A DNA stretch of 64,000 nt from Thermasporomyces composti (GTDB lineage: Bacteria > Actinomycetota > Actinomycetes > Propionibacteriales > Actinopolymorphaceae). The position numbers and the translations under genes are program-made. The notes under the pieces were generated by a model. That model was not told the origin of the DNA and ran no database searches. It was given only the letters and a program-made list of their open reading frames with translations. Shown piece by piece: positions 29,275 through 38,875 of this stretch. Within the stretch, counting starts at the first letter, position 1, and the number at the start of each line of letters is the position of its first letter. The DNA is taken from the NCBI RefSeq assembly GCF_003386795.1, contig NZ_QTUC01000001.1, forward strand, positions 1,612,001 to 1,676,000. Reading direction: 5' to 3'.

Positions 29275-32200
29275 TCATGAGGTTCGTGCCAGCTGGGGCG
29301 CACAGAACTCCTCGGCGGGCTGGTCGGCCACCACCTCGCCGTCGTGAATGGTGACCACCCGATCCACCCACCGCAGGGTCTGCGGGCGATGCGCGATCAC
29401 GAGGGTGGTCCGTCCCTTCGCGGCGCTGCGCATGGCCTGTTCGACGCGACGCTCGCTCTTCAGGTCGAGGTGGGATGTCGCCTCGTCGAGCACGAGCACC
29501 CGGGGATCGAGCACGAGCGCTCGCGCCAGGCAGAGCAGCTGCCGCTGTCCCGCGGACAGGGACCGACCACGCTCCTGCACCTCGTGCAGGTAGCCGCCGT
29601 CGAGCTGGCAGATGAACTCGTGCGCACCCACGGCCCGCGCCGCCGCCTCCACCATCTCGTCCGTCGCGTCGGGCACGCCGTAGGCGATGTTGTCGCGGAT
29701 CGTCCGCGAGAACATGAACGGTTCCTGCGGAACGTAGCCAATCGCCTGCCGGTAGGCGGATGGGTCGAAACGGGTGACCGGTACGCCATCGACCTCGACC
29801 CGTCCTTCCGTGGCGTCGTAGAACCGGGTGATCACCTTGGCGATCGTCGACTTCCCGGCCCCGGTCTGACCCACGAACGCCACCCGTTCGCCCGCCTCCA
29901 GCCGGAGGTCGGCGTTCCGCAGGGCGGGCTTGCGGGTGCCCTGGTACTGCAAGGTCACGCCCCGCAGCTCGATCTCGCCACGAAGCTGACCCACCTCCAC
30001 CGGATCCTCGGGTGCCGGCACGCTGACCTCCTCGGCCAGCAACGCGCGGATCCTCGACACTCCGGTGCGAGCCCGCTGGTAGATGTCGAAGACCGTCGCC
30101 AGCTGCTGAATCGGCGCGAACGCCAGCGCCAGGTAGAGCAGGAACGGCACGAGCTCCGCGACCTCCATCCGCCCGGCCGCGACCAGCCGCCACCCCACGA
30201 GGAGGGTGCCCGCCACGGTGAGGCCGGCGAGCAGCTCGATGAAGGCGACGTAGAGCGCCGTGGCCCGGTTGCTCGTCGTCCTGGCGCGGAGTTGGCGCTG
30301 GGCCATTCCCCGGAAGTGCGCGAGGTTCGCCGCCTCCCGCCGGAACGCCTGGGTGACCGGCAGCACCGCCAGCGTCTCGTGCAGGTAGGTGTTCAGCGCG
30401 GAGTTGAGCTCCCGCGCGGTCTCGTAGGCCGGCCCCACGACCCGGCGGTACCAGACCGTCGCGACGGTGGCCGGTGGGATCACCGCCAGCACCACCAGCG
30501 CCAGCGTGGGGTTGAGGACGAGCAGGACTCCCGTCATCCCCGTGAACGTCACGACCGCGACCAAGGCGTTGGTCAGGCCCGCCTGGATGAGCTCGGCGAC
30601 CGCGTTGACGTCGGACGTCAGGCGGGTCATGATCCGGCCCGCGTGAGTGCGGTCGTAGTAGTCCATCCCCAGCCGCTGCAGGTGGGCGAAGAGCCTGACC
30701 CGCAAGGCGTACAGGATGCGCTCGGTGGTGCGGTTGGTGACGAACGTGGTCGCCCACACGTCGCACCAGGAGAACGCGGCCACGGCGGCGAACACGGCGC
30801 AGGTGACGAGCAGCATCGTCAACGATCGGTTGCCGAGCGCCTGATCCAGACCGGTGCGCACGATGAGCGGGCTGGCGAGGTTGACGACCGCGTCCAGCAA
30901 CAGCAACGCCAGGCCGGCGAGGATCGGCCAGAGCCGCGGCTGGACCAGCTGACGTAGCCGGAACCGATCGGTCCTGGTCGACTCGTGTTCGACGTCGACG
31001 TCGGTGGCGTCGACCGCCGGTGGGAGCTGGGACAGGGCCGCCAGGAGCTCCGGCGACACCGGGTCGCCTACGCGTGCCCGCACGGGGTTCTGGCTCGTCG
31101 TGGCCGGCTGCCAGGCCTCCGGTGTGACCTGGCCGGGCGTGAGCGTCACCGCCTCCGCATCGTCCTCGGGCAGCTCCGACATGAGCTGTCGGTAGAGCTC
31201 GGACCGCGCGAGCAGCTCCTCGTGGGTGCCCTCGTCGACGACCTTGCCCCCGTCGAAGAGCACCACGCGGTCAGCCAGCCGCACCGTCGACTCGCGGTAG
31301 GCGACGACCAGCACGGTGCGGCCGGCGACGACCTCGCGCATGGCCTCGAGGATCTGCCGCTCCACGTGGACGTCGACCGCCGACGTCGCGTCGTCGAGGA
31401 CGAGGACGTCCGCGTCCGCGAGGAGAGCGCGGGCGAGCGCGATCCGCTGGCGCTGACCGCCGGAGAGGCTCAGGCCCTCCTGCCCCACCTGGGTGTCGTA
31501 GCCCTCGGGCAGGCTCGCGATGAAGTCGTGGATGGCCGCGATCCGCGCGACGCGCTCGACCTCCGCGTCGGTCGCGTCCGACCGACCGTAGGCGATGTTG
31601 TCGCGGATCGAGCCCGACATCAGCATCGCCTCGTCGAAGACGACGCTGATGCGCTTCCGCAGCTCGGCGAGCGGCAGGTCGCGCACGTCGACCCCGTCCA
31701 CGAGCACCCGGCCCGAGGTGGCGTCCCGCAGGCGCGGCAGCAGCTGCAGGGCCGTCGACTTCCCCGATCCCGTGGGCCCGACGATCGCCACCGTCTCCCC
31801 CGGCAGGACGTCCAGGCACAGGTTCGACAGCGCCTCCGGACCGTCGGGGTAGCGGAACGAGACGTCGTCGAAGCGGACGAACGCGCCACGCTGACCGATC
31901 TCGTCGACGCCACGGCTCGCCAGGCGACTCGCGCCGTCCACGCGGCCGGCCGCCACGCTGCGGGCGGCCGACTCCTCCGCGCGCCGACCCGCCGGATCGC
32001 GCACGTCCGGCTCGACCGCGAACACCTCCGCGACACGCTCGGTACCGGACCGCGCGCGCGGCAGAAGCGTCAGCACCATGGCCAGCATGCGGGCCGAGCC
32101 GTTGAGGTCGGCGAGGTAGGCGAGGAAGGCGAAGAAGGTGCCCAGTGTCATGTGGCCGTGGAGCGCCAACCAGCCACCGAGCAGGAGCACGAGGACCTGC

Positions 32201-33066
32201 CCGGCCAACGGCGACGCCTGCAGCGTGGCCAGCAGGGGTGCCCGCTGCCGGACCGCCCGGACTCGGGACCGGAACATGAGCGTCAACGACTCGATGAAGC
32301 GGTTGAGCTCGGCTCGCTCCTGACCGAAGCCCTTGACCACCCGGACGCCGGTGATCGCCTCCTCGGCGACCGTCGTCATGTCGGCCTCCCGCTGCTGCGC
32401 GTCCCACGACGCGGCGTACACGCGCATGTGGAGTCGGCGAGCGACCGCGACGAGAACGACCAGGACGACACACAGTGCCAGGGCGAGCACCGGCGCCAGC
32501 GAGGCCATGATGAGGAGCGCGAGGACGACCTGCAGCACCGTGCCGAGGACCGGTGGGAGCAGGCCGATCGCCTGCTGGATCAGCACCAGGTCGGAGTTGA
32601 CCCGTGCCACGACCTGGCCGCTTTGCATGCGCTCGTGCGCGGCCTGGTCGAGGCTCTGCAAGTGGGCGTAGAGGTCGTCCCGAATGTCGTTCTGCACCTG
32701 GATGCTCAAGCGTCCGCCGGTCTCGCGCCACAAGCCGCTGGTCACAGCTCGGAGCAGGACGACGCCGACGAGCGCGGCGATCCAGGGCAGGAGGGGTCGG
32801 CTGCCCTCGATGATCGCGTCGTCGACGACCACCTTCTGCAGCAGCGGCGCGGTCACCAGCGCCGCGGTCCACACCGTCGAGGCGACCAACGAGACGATCA
32901 ACAGCCGACGGTGCCGCCCCAGGTACGGCGTCAACCAACGCAACCAACCCTTGACAGCGGAACTCCTTCGAGCCGCTGACGTCGAGAGGTCGCCTTCTGA
33001 GTCTGACGGAACGGATGGACGAGGAGAGGGAACCGCGGGTACGGCCCGGGACCCTGACGAGAACAT
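29275..33066 (-). CDS. Single-chain fused ABC exporter with one degenerate ATP site
   Basis: At 1263 residues, this is two half-exporters in one polypeptide: membrane domain 1 (about 45-345), ATPase 1 (395-635), linker rich in Asp/Thr (635-700), membrane domain 2 (705-1000), ATPase 2 (1030-1250). ATPase 1 has Walker A GPTGSGKST (430-438) but VVFDEAM in place of the Q-loop glutamine, LVLDDATSAVD with Asp for the catalytic Glu, and AYRESTV with Tyr for the H-loop His. ATPase 2 is canonical (VPQEPF, LSAGQRQLL, LVLDEATSHLD, IAHRPQTL). Asymmetry of this kind is known from heterodimeric TM287/288-type drug or lipid exporters. Signature LSGGQRQRIALARAL is intact in ATPase 1. ATG at 33066. Substrate unknown. 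Confidence 0.92.
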   Translation of the reverse strand: MFSSGSRAVPAVPSPRPSVPSDSEGDLSTSAARRSSAVKGWLRWLTPYLGRHRRLLIVSLVASTVWTAALVTAPLLQKVVVDDAIIEGSRPLLPWIAALVGVVLLRAVTSGLWRETGGRLSIQVQNDIRDDLYAHLQSLDQAAHERMQSGQVVARVNSDLVLIQQAIGLLPPVLGTVLQVVLALLIMASLAPVLALALCVVLVVLVAVARRLHMRVYAASWDAQQREADMTTVAEEAITGVRVVKGFGQERAELNRFIESLTLMFRSRVRAVRQRAPLLATLQASPLAGQVLVLLLGGWLALHGHMTLGTFFAFLAYLADLNGSARMLAMVLTLLPRARSGTERVAEVFAVEPDVRDPAGRRAEESAARSVAAGRVDGASRLASRGVDEIGQRGAFVRFDDVSFRYPDGPEALSNLCLDVLPGETVAIVGPTGSGKSTALQLLPRLRDATSGRVLVDGVDVRDLPLAELRKRISVVFDEAMLMSGSIRDNIAYGRSDATDAEVERVARIAAIHDFIASLPEGYDTQVGQEGLSLSGGQRQRIALARALLADADVLVLDDATSAVDVHVERQILEAMREVVAGRTVLVVAYRESTVRLADRVVLFDGGKVVDEGTHEELLARSELYRQLMSELPEDDAEAVTLTPGQVTPEAWQPATTSQNPVRARVGDPVSPELLAALSQLPPAVDATDVDVEHESTRTDRFRLRQLVQPRLWPILAGLALLLLDAVVNLASPLIVRTGLDQALGNRSLTMLLVTCAVFAAVAAFSWCDVWATTFVTNRTTERILYALRVRLFAHLQRLGMDYYDRTHAGRIMTRLTSDVNAVAELIQAGLTNALVAVVTFTGMTGVLLVLNPTLALVVLAVIPPATVATVWYRRVVGPAYETARELNSALNTYLHETLAVLPVTQAFRREAANLAHFRGMAQRQLRARTTSNRATALYVAFIELLAGLTVAGTLLVGWRLVAAGRMEVAELVPFLLYLALAFAPIQQLATVFDIYQRARTGVSRIRALLAEEVSVPAPEDPVEVGQLRGEIELRGVTLQYQGTRKPALRNADLRLEAGERVAFVGQTGAGKSTIAKVITRFYDATEGRVEVDGVPVTRFDPSAYRQAIGYVPQEPFMFSRTIRDNIAYGVPDATDEMVEAAARAVGAHEFICQLDGGYLHEVQERGRSLSAGQRQLLCLARALVLDPRVLVLDEATSHLDLKSERRVEQAMRSAAKGRTTLVIAHRPQTLRWVDRVVTIHDGEVVADQPAEEFCAPQLARTS

Positions 33067-33813
33067 CGGTCGATCTTTCCCGCCGACGGCGGCGGCTTGG
33101 ACTGCGTCGGGTCGAAACCGGCACGGGCACCCCCGCCGTCAGCGAAGGTCCGAAGCCGAAGCCAGGCGGACACCTACCCGAATAGTGCAGCGGTGAGCGG
33201 GCACACCTCGCTCAACCAACGGCGACCGGCCCGCTCCGGGCACGACCAAGACCAGTGCTGGCGTCAAGGACGCCTTGCCACTGGTCTGGGGGTGATCCGC
33301 TGGTGGGGGTGAGCCGAGCGTGGGAACGGTGTGAGCGCCGAGCCCCGCTCCACGATCCGGTGTGAAGCGCCCGCACAAGCCCCTACAGGTGCTCGTGCCG
33401 GGGAGTACCTGTCACAGACGGGATGGGAAGACGTACCTGGGGATGCTCGGGTAGTGCCGGACGGCGGGGCGAGAGATGTGATCCGAACGGAGCGTCCGAT
33501 GTGACGCTGACATGGCGCGCACGCACCTCGACTACTGCTGTGATCTGGATGAGGACCTGGACTACGTCGTCCCTACGACAACGAGGCTAACCACGCCCTG
33601 ATGTGATCGCGACCGCTTCCCACATCCTGGACGGACCCGGCCGGCCTCGTTGACTCCAACGCTTCACGCCCCAGGCCGGTTGCCTCGATCTCCCAACTTT
33701 TTCAAGCGTTTCCGGCCACGATCGACCCGGCGATCCAGGCTCCCGGTCACAGCCGCAGGACATGCTGACGGCTCCGCCGGAGCACCCAGCGGAGCCGTCG
33801 ACAAGCTCGATCC
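33067..33813. other. Long region (about 750 bases) with no recognisable gene
   Basis: Between the ABC exporter and gpmA, both on the minus strand, no frame on either strand shows protein-like sequence beyond short low-complexity stretches. Composition is less GC-biased at 33380-33730 than in genes around it. A hairpin at 33767-33799 belongs to the end of gpmA. The ABC exporter promoter should be near 33070-33200. The rest may be a decayed gene or an unannotated RNA; I cannot decide between them. Confidence 0.5.
33767..33799 (-). terminator. Hairpin after gpmA
   Basis: GACGGCTCCGC (33767-33777) and GCGGAGCCGTC (33789-33799) make a perfect 11-bp stem with an 11-base loop, 14 bases beyond the gpmA stop on the minus strand. 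No T-run follows. Confidence 0.65.
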
Positions 33814-34578
33814 TCAGCGTCCTTGGCTCTTGACCGCCTCGATGGCCGCGGCCGCGGCCTCGGGGTCGAGGTACTCTCCGCCCGGCTTGATCGGCCGCAT
33901 GTTCTCGTCCAGTTCGTAGAGCAGCGGAATCCCGGTCGGGATGTTCAAACCGACCACGTCCTCGTCGCTGATCTGGTCCAGGTGCTTGACCAGACCGCGC
34001 AGCGAGTTACCGTGCGCCGCCACGAGGACCGTCAGGCCACGACGCAGGTCGGGAATGATCGCGTCGTACCAGTACGGCAGGGCCCGGCGCACCACGTCAG
34101 CCAGGCACTCGGTGCGTGGGAGGAGCTCCGGTGGCAGGTCGGCGTAGCGCGGATCACCCGCCTGGGAGAACTCGGAGTCGTCCGGCAGCGGAGGCGGCGG
34201 CGTGTCGTAGGAGCGGCGCCAGATCATGAACTGCTCGTCGCCGAACTCCTCCCGCGTCTGCTTCTTGTCCTTGCCCTGGAGCGCACCGTAGTGGCGTTCA
34301 TTGAGCCGCCAGCTGCGATGGACGGGAATCCAGGCCCGGTCACAGGCGTCGAGCGCGATCTCGGCGGTGCGGATCGCCCGGCGCAGGAGGGAGGTGTGGA
34401 CGACGTCGGGGAGGATTCCCCGCTGGGCGAGCAGCTCGCCACCCCGACGTGCCTCTGCCTCGCCCTTCCCGGACAGGCCGACGTCGACCCAGCCGGTGAA
34501 CAGGTTCTTGGCGTTCCACTCGCTCTCGCCGTGACGAAGCAGGACGAGGCGGTAGGGCGGGACAGTCGCAGCACTCAT
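33814..34578 (-). CDS. gpmA: 2,3-bisphosphoglycerate-dependent phosphoglycerate mutase
   Basis: This 254-residue glycolytic enzyme interconverts 3- and 2-phosphoglycerate. The phosphohistidine is in [20 protein letters not shown]; other active-site segments are [34 protein letters not shown] and [16 protein letters not shown], and the end [17 protein letters not shown] is typical. ATG at 34578 ([19 protein letters not shown]) is the expected N-terminus; a longer frame upstream adds nothing conserved. It follows the YbjN gene, as gpm1 follows Rv0487 and Rv0488 closely in M. tuberculosis. Confidence 0.97.
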   Translation of the reverse strand: MSAATVPPYRLVLLRHGESEWNAKNLFTGWVDVGLSGKGEAEARRGGELLAQRGILPDVVHTSLLRRAIRTAEIALDACDRAWIPVHRSWRLNERHYGALQGKDKKQTREEFGDEQFMIWRRSYDTPPPPLPDDSEFSQAGDPRYADLPPELLPRTECLADVVRRALPYWYDAIIPDLRRGLTVLVAAHGNSLRGLVKHLDQISDEDVVGLNIPTGIPLLYELDENMRPIKPGGEYLDPEAAAAAIEAVKSQGR

Positions 34579-34677
34579 GGTGTCGACTCTATCGAGCGTC
34601 CCCGGCGCGACCCGCGGCCTGCCGCGCGGCACACCGAACGGGGCACAGCGGACATGTCGCAGGGAGCGGGGTGGAGG

Positions 34678-35214
34678 TCACCGCCGGCCGGGCGACGGAC
34701 CATCGCCAGCGGTCGGGTCGCCCTCGATCCCGGCGGGCCGGAGACGGCGGAACGCCTCCAGGTTGGCGGTCGACTCGCCGCGCGCCGTACGCCAGGCCCA
34801 CTCGCGCCGGATCGCGGACGTGAACCCGAGCTCGAGGATGCGGTTGAACGACGAGTCCGCGGCCTCGAGCACCGCCCCGAGCACATGGTCGATCTCCTCC
34901 GGCGTCACCGCTGGACGCGGGAGCTGGCCGACCAGGTGGATGTCACCGAGGTGATCGACGGCGAAGGCGACACCCCGCAGCCGCCCGTTCCGCTCCAGCA
35001 GGAACCGGTAGACCGCCTCGTGGTTCTCGTCCGGACGTCGCACGACGAACGCGTGCACGCCGACCGCCTGGGCGCCGACCCGAAGCGTGCAGGTGGTGCG
35101 CAGCTTGCGCTCCCCGGGAAGAGTCACCACGAACGTCCCCGGCGACGGCTCCTCCCACGCGACGTCGAGGTCGGCGAGGACGCCCCGGATCACCTCGGCC
35201 GGATCGAGACTCAC
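34678..35214 (-). CDS. YbjN domain-containing protein
   Basis: This 178-residue protein carries the YbjN fold, which resembles type III secretion chaperones: WEEPSPGTFVVTLPGERKL, LRVGAQAVGVHAFVVRRPDE, YRFLLERNGRLRGVAFAVD and GDIHLVGQLPRPAVTPEEID. Members are conserved next to mshA in actinobacteria (Rv0487 in M. tuberculosis), but no biochemical role is known. GTG at 35214 starts MSLDPAEVIRGVL. It lies 52 bases after mshA on the same strand and probably shares its transcript. Confidence 0.9.
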   Translation of the reverse strand: MSLDPAEVIRGVLADLDVAWEEPSPGTFVVTLPGERKLRTTCTLRVGAQAVGVHAFVVRRPDENHEAVYRFLLERNGRLRGVAFAVDHLGDIHLVGQLPRPAVTPEEIDHVLGAVLEAADSSFNRILELGFTSAIRREWAWRTARGESTANLEAFRRLRPAGIEGDPTAGDGPSPGRR

Positions 35215-35266
35215 GCGGTCACCGTAGCCAGCACCGGCGCCCGGCGGGACCGAAGCGCGGGTTCGG

Positions 35267-36652
35267 TCACTGGCTCGCGGCGACCGACCGATCCGTCGAC
35301 GCCAACGCCGTGGCGTAGACGTCGAGGGTGCGGGCCGCCGTCACCGACCAGCCGAACTTCCGCGCGTGGGCGACACCGCCCGCACCGAGTCGCGCTCGGC
35401 GCTCCGGGTCCGCGAGCAGCTCGTCGAGGGTGCGCGCCCACGTGCGTGGGTCGTGCCCGTGGACGAGGACACCGGATTCCCCGTCCCGGACGGCCGTGAG
35501 CAGCCCACCGGTCGCGGCCGCCACGACGGGCGTGCCACACGCCTGGGCTTCGAGCGCGACGAGGCCGAAGGACTCGTTGTGGGACGGCACCGCCACGAGG
35601 TCCGCCGCCTGGTACCACAGCGCCAGCTCGCGCTGGGCCTGCGGCGGGACGAACCGCACGACGTCCGCCACGCCGAGCTCACCAGCCAAGCGGGCGATCC
35701 CGTCCGGCTCCACCGTGCCGGAGCCGCTGGGGCCGCCCACGATCGCGACCACGAGTCGGGTCCGGAGCGCGGGCTGGTGGCGGAGCAGCCACGCGGCCGC
35801 GCGAACCAGCACGTCCGGCGCCTTGAGCGGCTGGAGCCGACCGACGAACGCCAGCACGACCGCGTCCTGAGGGAGACCGACCGCCCGACGTGCCCGCGCC
35901 TGGTCGCCGGGACGAAAGACGTCCAGGTCGACGCCCGGGTTGACGGTCACGACCGTCCGAGGATCAGCGCCATACAGGTCGACGAGAGCGCGGGCCTCGT
36001 CGTCGGCGTTGGCGACCAGCCAGTCGGCCGCCTCCACCACCTGCTCCTCGCCGATGATCCGTGCCCGAGGCTCCGGCGCGTCACCATCGGCCAGCAGGGC
36101 GTTCTTGACCTTGGCCAGGGTGTGCATGGAGTGCACGAGCGGGACACCCCAGCGTTCCTTGGCGAGCGCGCCGACCTGACCGGACAGCCAGTAGTGGGAG
36201 TGCACGAGGTCGTACCAGCCGCGCTCGTGACCCGCCTCGACGCGCAGCACACCCCGAGCGAACGCACAGAGCTGGGCGGGCAGATCCTCCTTGGCCAGCC
36301 CTTCGAACGGTCCCGCGATCACGTGCCGAACCCGTACGCCGGGAAAGGCCTCCACGACGGGCGGGAGATCGCTGGACGTCGCGCGGGTGAAGATCTCCAC
36401 CTCGATGCCCCGCGCGGCCAGCCGACGCGCCAGCTCGACGATGTAGACGTTCATGCCGCCCGCGTCCCCCGCGCCCGGCTGGTCGAGCGGCGAGGTGTGC
36501 ACGCTGAGCATCGCCACGCGACGCGGGTAGCGACGCGCCCCCGGGAGCCGCAAGGGCGAGGCCGAGACCGCCGTGGAGGAGCGAGTCGAACGGGACGAAT
36601 GGCTGACGAAACGGCCACCACGACGCGGGGATCTCTGGCGCAACCGGCGCAC
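35267..36652 (-). CDS. mshA: D-inositol-3-phosphate glycosyltransferase
   Basis: This enzyme of about 461 residues makes the first committed step of mycothiol, joining GlcNAc from UDP-GlcNAc to inositol 3-phosphate. The GT4 N-terminal signature [21 protein letters not shown] is strongly characteristic of MshA, followed by [33 protein letters not shown] and [15 protein letters not shown], and the C-terminal nucleotide-sugar loop [20 protein letters not shown] with the EX7E glutamates. The first 45 residues are not conserved. GTG at 36652 has no room for a ribosome binding site; TTG at 36643, eight bases after GGGAGG, may be the real start. Confidence 0.95.
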   Translation of the reverse strand: MRRLRQRSPRRGGRFVSHSSRSTRSSTAVSASPLRLPGARRYPRRVAMLSVHTSPLDQPGAGDAGGMNVYIVELARRLAARGIEVEIFTRATSSDLPPVVEAFPGVRVRHVIAGPFEGLAKEDLPAQLCAFARGVLRVEAGHERGWYDLVHSHYWLSGQVGALAKERWGVPLVHSMHTLAKVKNALLADGDAPEPRARIIGEEQVVEAADWLVANADDEARALVDLYGADPRTVVTVNPGVDLDVFRPGDQARARRAVGLPQDAVVLAFVGRLQPLKAPDVLVRAAAWLLRHQPALRTRLVVAIVGGPSGSGTVEPDGIARLAGELGVADVVRFVPPQAQRELALWYQAADLVAVPSHNESFGLVALEAQACGTPVVAAATGGLLTAVRDGESGVLVHGHDPRTWARTLDELLADPERRARLGAGGVAHARKFGWSVTAARTLDVYATALASTDRSVAASQ

Positions 36653-36874
36653 CTCCCAGTGAGCTGGACGTCCCGTGCCCCGAACGGAGGCACCGGGCCC
36701 TACAACAGCCGCCCGGGATCATCGATTCCCGGACATCCCACATCCCGGAACGCTGCCGGATCTGGCCAGCTAGCGGGACAGCCAGCGGGCCAGCTAGGGA
36801 CAGATGGCCACCGGAGGGAGGCACAGCGCGGCGGTCGCCTCACCGCTCGGCACGAAGGTGGGCGCCCCGGGCGC

Positions 36875-37687
36875 TCACGGGTCGGGGCTGTTGAGGAAGG
36901 CGCCGATGCGCTCCCGGACGGCCGCGCGATGGTCCCAGAGGAGGCCGCCACCCGCGTACACGTCGAGCTCGCCCTCAGGCAGGGCGGCCGCCACCTCCTC
37001 CGCCACGCCGACTGGATGCGCGTCGTCGCTCTCGTGCGCGAGGACAAGAGTGGGTGCGGAACAGGCCGCGAGAACCCGACGGTCGGCGAGTGGGCTTTGG
37101 CCGGCGAACGCCCGGAACGCCTGGGCCACCGACAACGCCCGGGCCATGGACGCGCCCAGGAGCTGCCGCGCGCGACGCTCGGCCCACGCGACGACCTCGG
37201 GCCGCGTGCGCACGGTCGACGGCTGCATCGCGAGGACTGCGTCCGTCAGGCCGGCGAGGTCGCCCGCCTCCGCCGCGTCGGCGGCCGCGACGAGCCGCCG
37301 ACGTACCAGCGCCGGCTGAGGCCGGTCGAGTGCGGCGGGCAGGACGAGGACGAGGCGTTCGAAACGCGTCGGAAGCTCCGCGACGACACGGAGGATCGCG
37401 CCCGCGCCCAAGGAGACACCCACCGCCCGGCTCGCGCCGGTGGCGTCGGCCACCTCAGCGAGATCGACGGCGAGGTCGTCGTAGGACCAGTGCGGTGGCG
37501 GTGGTGGCGAATCGCCGTATCCCCGGAAGTGGAAGAACACGCGGGTGCCCCGCACGCCGCCCCCGAAGGGCCGGGTCTCGGCCACCGAACCCACGAGCCC
37601 GTGCGCGAACACGGTCACCGGCGCGCCGGAGCCGGTGACCCACACCTCCAGCCCGGACAGGGTGGTACGACGGTGCGGCGGTGTCAC
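36875..37687 (-). CDS. Alpha/beta hydrolase
   Basis: This 270-residue protein has the alpha/beta-hydrolase fold. The oxyanion segment is VTVFAHGLVGS, the nucleophile elbow is GVSLGAGAI (Ser), the acid is in LAHESDDAHPVG and the histidine in LLWDHRAAVRERI. FFHFRGYGDSPPPPPHWSYDD matches the conserved loop after strand 4. Rv0480c/Rv0481c-type neighbours differ, but alpha/beta hydrolases between mshA and the hbhA-like gene occur in several actinobacteria. Start GTG at 37687. The substrate is unknown. Confidence 0.87.
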   Translation of the reverse strand: MTPPHRRTTLSGLEVWVTGSGAPVTVFAHGLVGSVAETRPFGGGVRGTRVFFHFRGYGDSPPPPPHWSYDDLAVDLAEVADATGASRAVGVSLGAGAILRVVAELPTRFERLVLVLPAALDRPQPALVRRRLVAAADAAEAGDLAGLTDAVLAMQPSTVRTRPEVVAWAERRARQLLGASMARALSVAQAFRAFAGQSPLADRRVLAACSAPTLVLAHESDDAHPVGVAEEVAAALPEGELDVYAGGGLLWDHRAAVRERIGAFLNSPDP

Positions 37688-37732
37688 GCCAACGTCGCGC
37701 TGCCCCGCGTCACGCCCTCGTCCCGCCTACCG

Positions 37733-38038
37733 TCACCACGGACCGTAGGGGCCATCGCCCTTCCCTGGACGGCCGATCTCCCGCACCGCCGGACGCACGC
37801 CAGCGAGGTACACGGCGGCGGCGATCGTGCCGGCGAGGTTGAGCAGGCCCAGCACGGACGGGTTGAGCAGGTGCACGAGGAGCGCCAAACCGGTCAGGAG
37901 CAGCCACAGGACCTTGGTCTGCTTGTCCGCCGCGGGGAAAGCCTCCTTCGGCCGGAGCGCGGCGTCACCGAACGCGAACGCCTTCAGCACCAGGAGCAGC
38001 AGCCACAGGACCTGGTTGATGAGATGGGGCAGCAGCAT
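37733..38038 (-). CDS. DUF2516 family membrane protein
   Basis: This 101-residue protein has two or three hydrophobic helices (LINQVLWLLLLVLKAFAF; KVLWLLLTGLALLVHLL; SVLGLLNLAGTIAAAVYLAG) and the family phrase DAALRPKEAFPAADKQTK between the first two. The short Arg-rich tail RPAVREIGRPGKGDGPYGPW is as in relatives. ATG at 38038 begins at the first helix; GTG at 38050 is an alternative. In M. tuberculosis the counterpart (Rv0476) likewise follows hbhA. Function unknown. Confidence 0.88.
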   Translation of the reverse strand: MLLPHLINQVLWLLLLVLKAFAFGDAALRPKEAFPAADKQTKVLWLLLTGLALLVHLLNPSVLGLLNLAGTIAAAVYLAGVRPAVREIGRPGKGDGPYGPW

Positions 38039-38245
38039 GAGCTCGGGCACACCCCGAGGGTAGCCGCTGCGCGTACCCAGGCCCCGCGATCGCGGACAGG
38101 GCCGGCCGGAGTGCCCTTCCCCGGAGCGCCCTTCCACGTGACGGCGACGAACCCGCGTCAGGCTGACCTCCGGTGCCGATCAGCACGACCCGGACGTCCG
38201 GTATGAGCCGACCGATGGGCTAAGGAGGGGCACTCCGACCCGGAC

Positions 38246-38872
38246 TCAGCTCACGCCGGTGCCGGCGTCCATGAGGCTGGTCACCGTCGTGTTGTTGACG
38301 CCGGTGGTCGCCATACTGCCGCTGGACTTCCGGCTCGCGCTCGACGAGGAGCGGCTACGCCCACTCGCGGCGCGCTTCCGGGTCGTGCTGGCGTTGGTCC
38401 TGCCGCGCGCCGTGGTGGTCTTGCCGCGCGTGGTCGTCGACTTGCGGCTCCGCGACGTCGCGGTCTTCCGCCCCCGCGTGCTCGCCGGCCGCCGACCGTT
38501 GGCCGCCGCGCCGTCCTGGCGCAGCCGAATGACGACGTTCTTGCCGCGCCGGGCAAGGGTGTCGTAGGTGTCGCCGGCCTGGATCCAGATCGTGTAGAAG
38601 GCGGACTGGGCCTTCTCAGCCATGTCCCTCGCCTGCGTCCGAAGGTCGAGAGAGGCCGTGCGGATCGTCCGGGCGATCGCGTCAGCACGCGCCTCGATGG
38701 TCTGCTGGACCCGGTCGGAGACGGCGACGGGATCGGCCGACTCCAGCGACCCGATCGTGTCCGACGCCATCCTGGACAGCTCACGCAGCTTCTCGACGGC
38801 GAGATCACCAGCACCGGCGAGAACGTAGAGCGGATTGGGCTCGGTGAAAGACTTTCGGGAATTACGGGGCAT
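38246..38872 (-). CDS. HbhA-like protein with a long helix and Lys/Arg/Ser/Thr-rich tail
   Basis: This 208-residue protein starts PLYVLAGAGDLAVEKLRELS, as heparin-binding haemagglutinin HbhA does, followed by a continuous amphipathic helix or coiled coil to about residue 110 and a basic tail (RGRKTATSRSRKSTTTRGKT, TTRKRAASGRSRSSSS) that resembles histone H1 tails. In mycobacteria HbhA is a surface adhesin with methylated lysines; outside pathogens related proteins may bind lipid bodies, DNA or cell-envelope polymers. The tail here has more Arg, Ser and Thr than Lys/Ala/Pro. ATG at 38872, three bases after the XRE regulator stop, so the two are in one operon. Confidence 0.85.
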   Translation of the reverse strand: MPRNSRKSFTEPNPLYVLAGAGDLAVEKLRELSRMASDTIGSLESADPVAVSDRVQQTIEARADAIARTIRTASLDLRTQARDMAEKAQSAFYTIWIQAGDTYDTLARRGKNVVIRLRQDGAAANGRRPASTRGRKTATSRSRKSTTTRGKTTTARGRTNASTTRKRAASGRSRSSSSASRKSSGSMATTGVNNTTVTSLMDAGTGVS

Positions 38873-38875
38873 GGC

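Noticed and set aside
29344-32979. Two very long open frames (537 and 664 residues) on the plus strand
   Set aside because: They are antisense to the fused ABC exporter, whose motifs are unmistakable, and have no domain-like sequence.
33511-33600. Short frame ending in a phrase that faintly recalls the end of an IS3-type transposase
   Set aside because: Only about ten residues look suggestive in one frame, with no terminal repeats or other transposase motifs nearby.
35366-38206. A 946-residue plus-strand open frame
   Set aside because: It runs antisense to mshA, the alpha/beta hydrolase and DUF2516, and is low-complexity.
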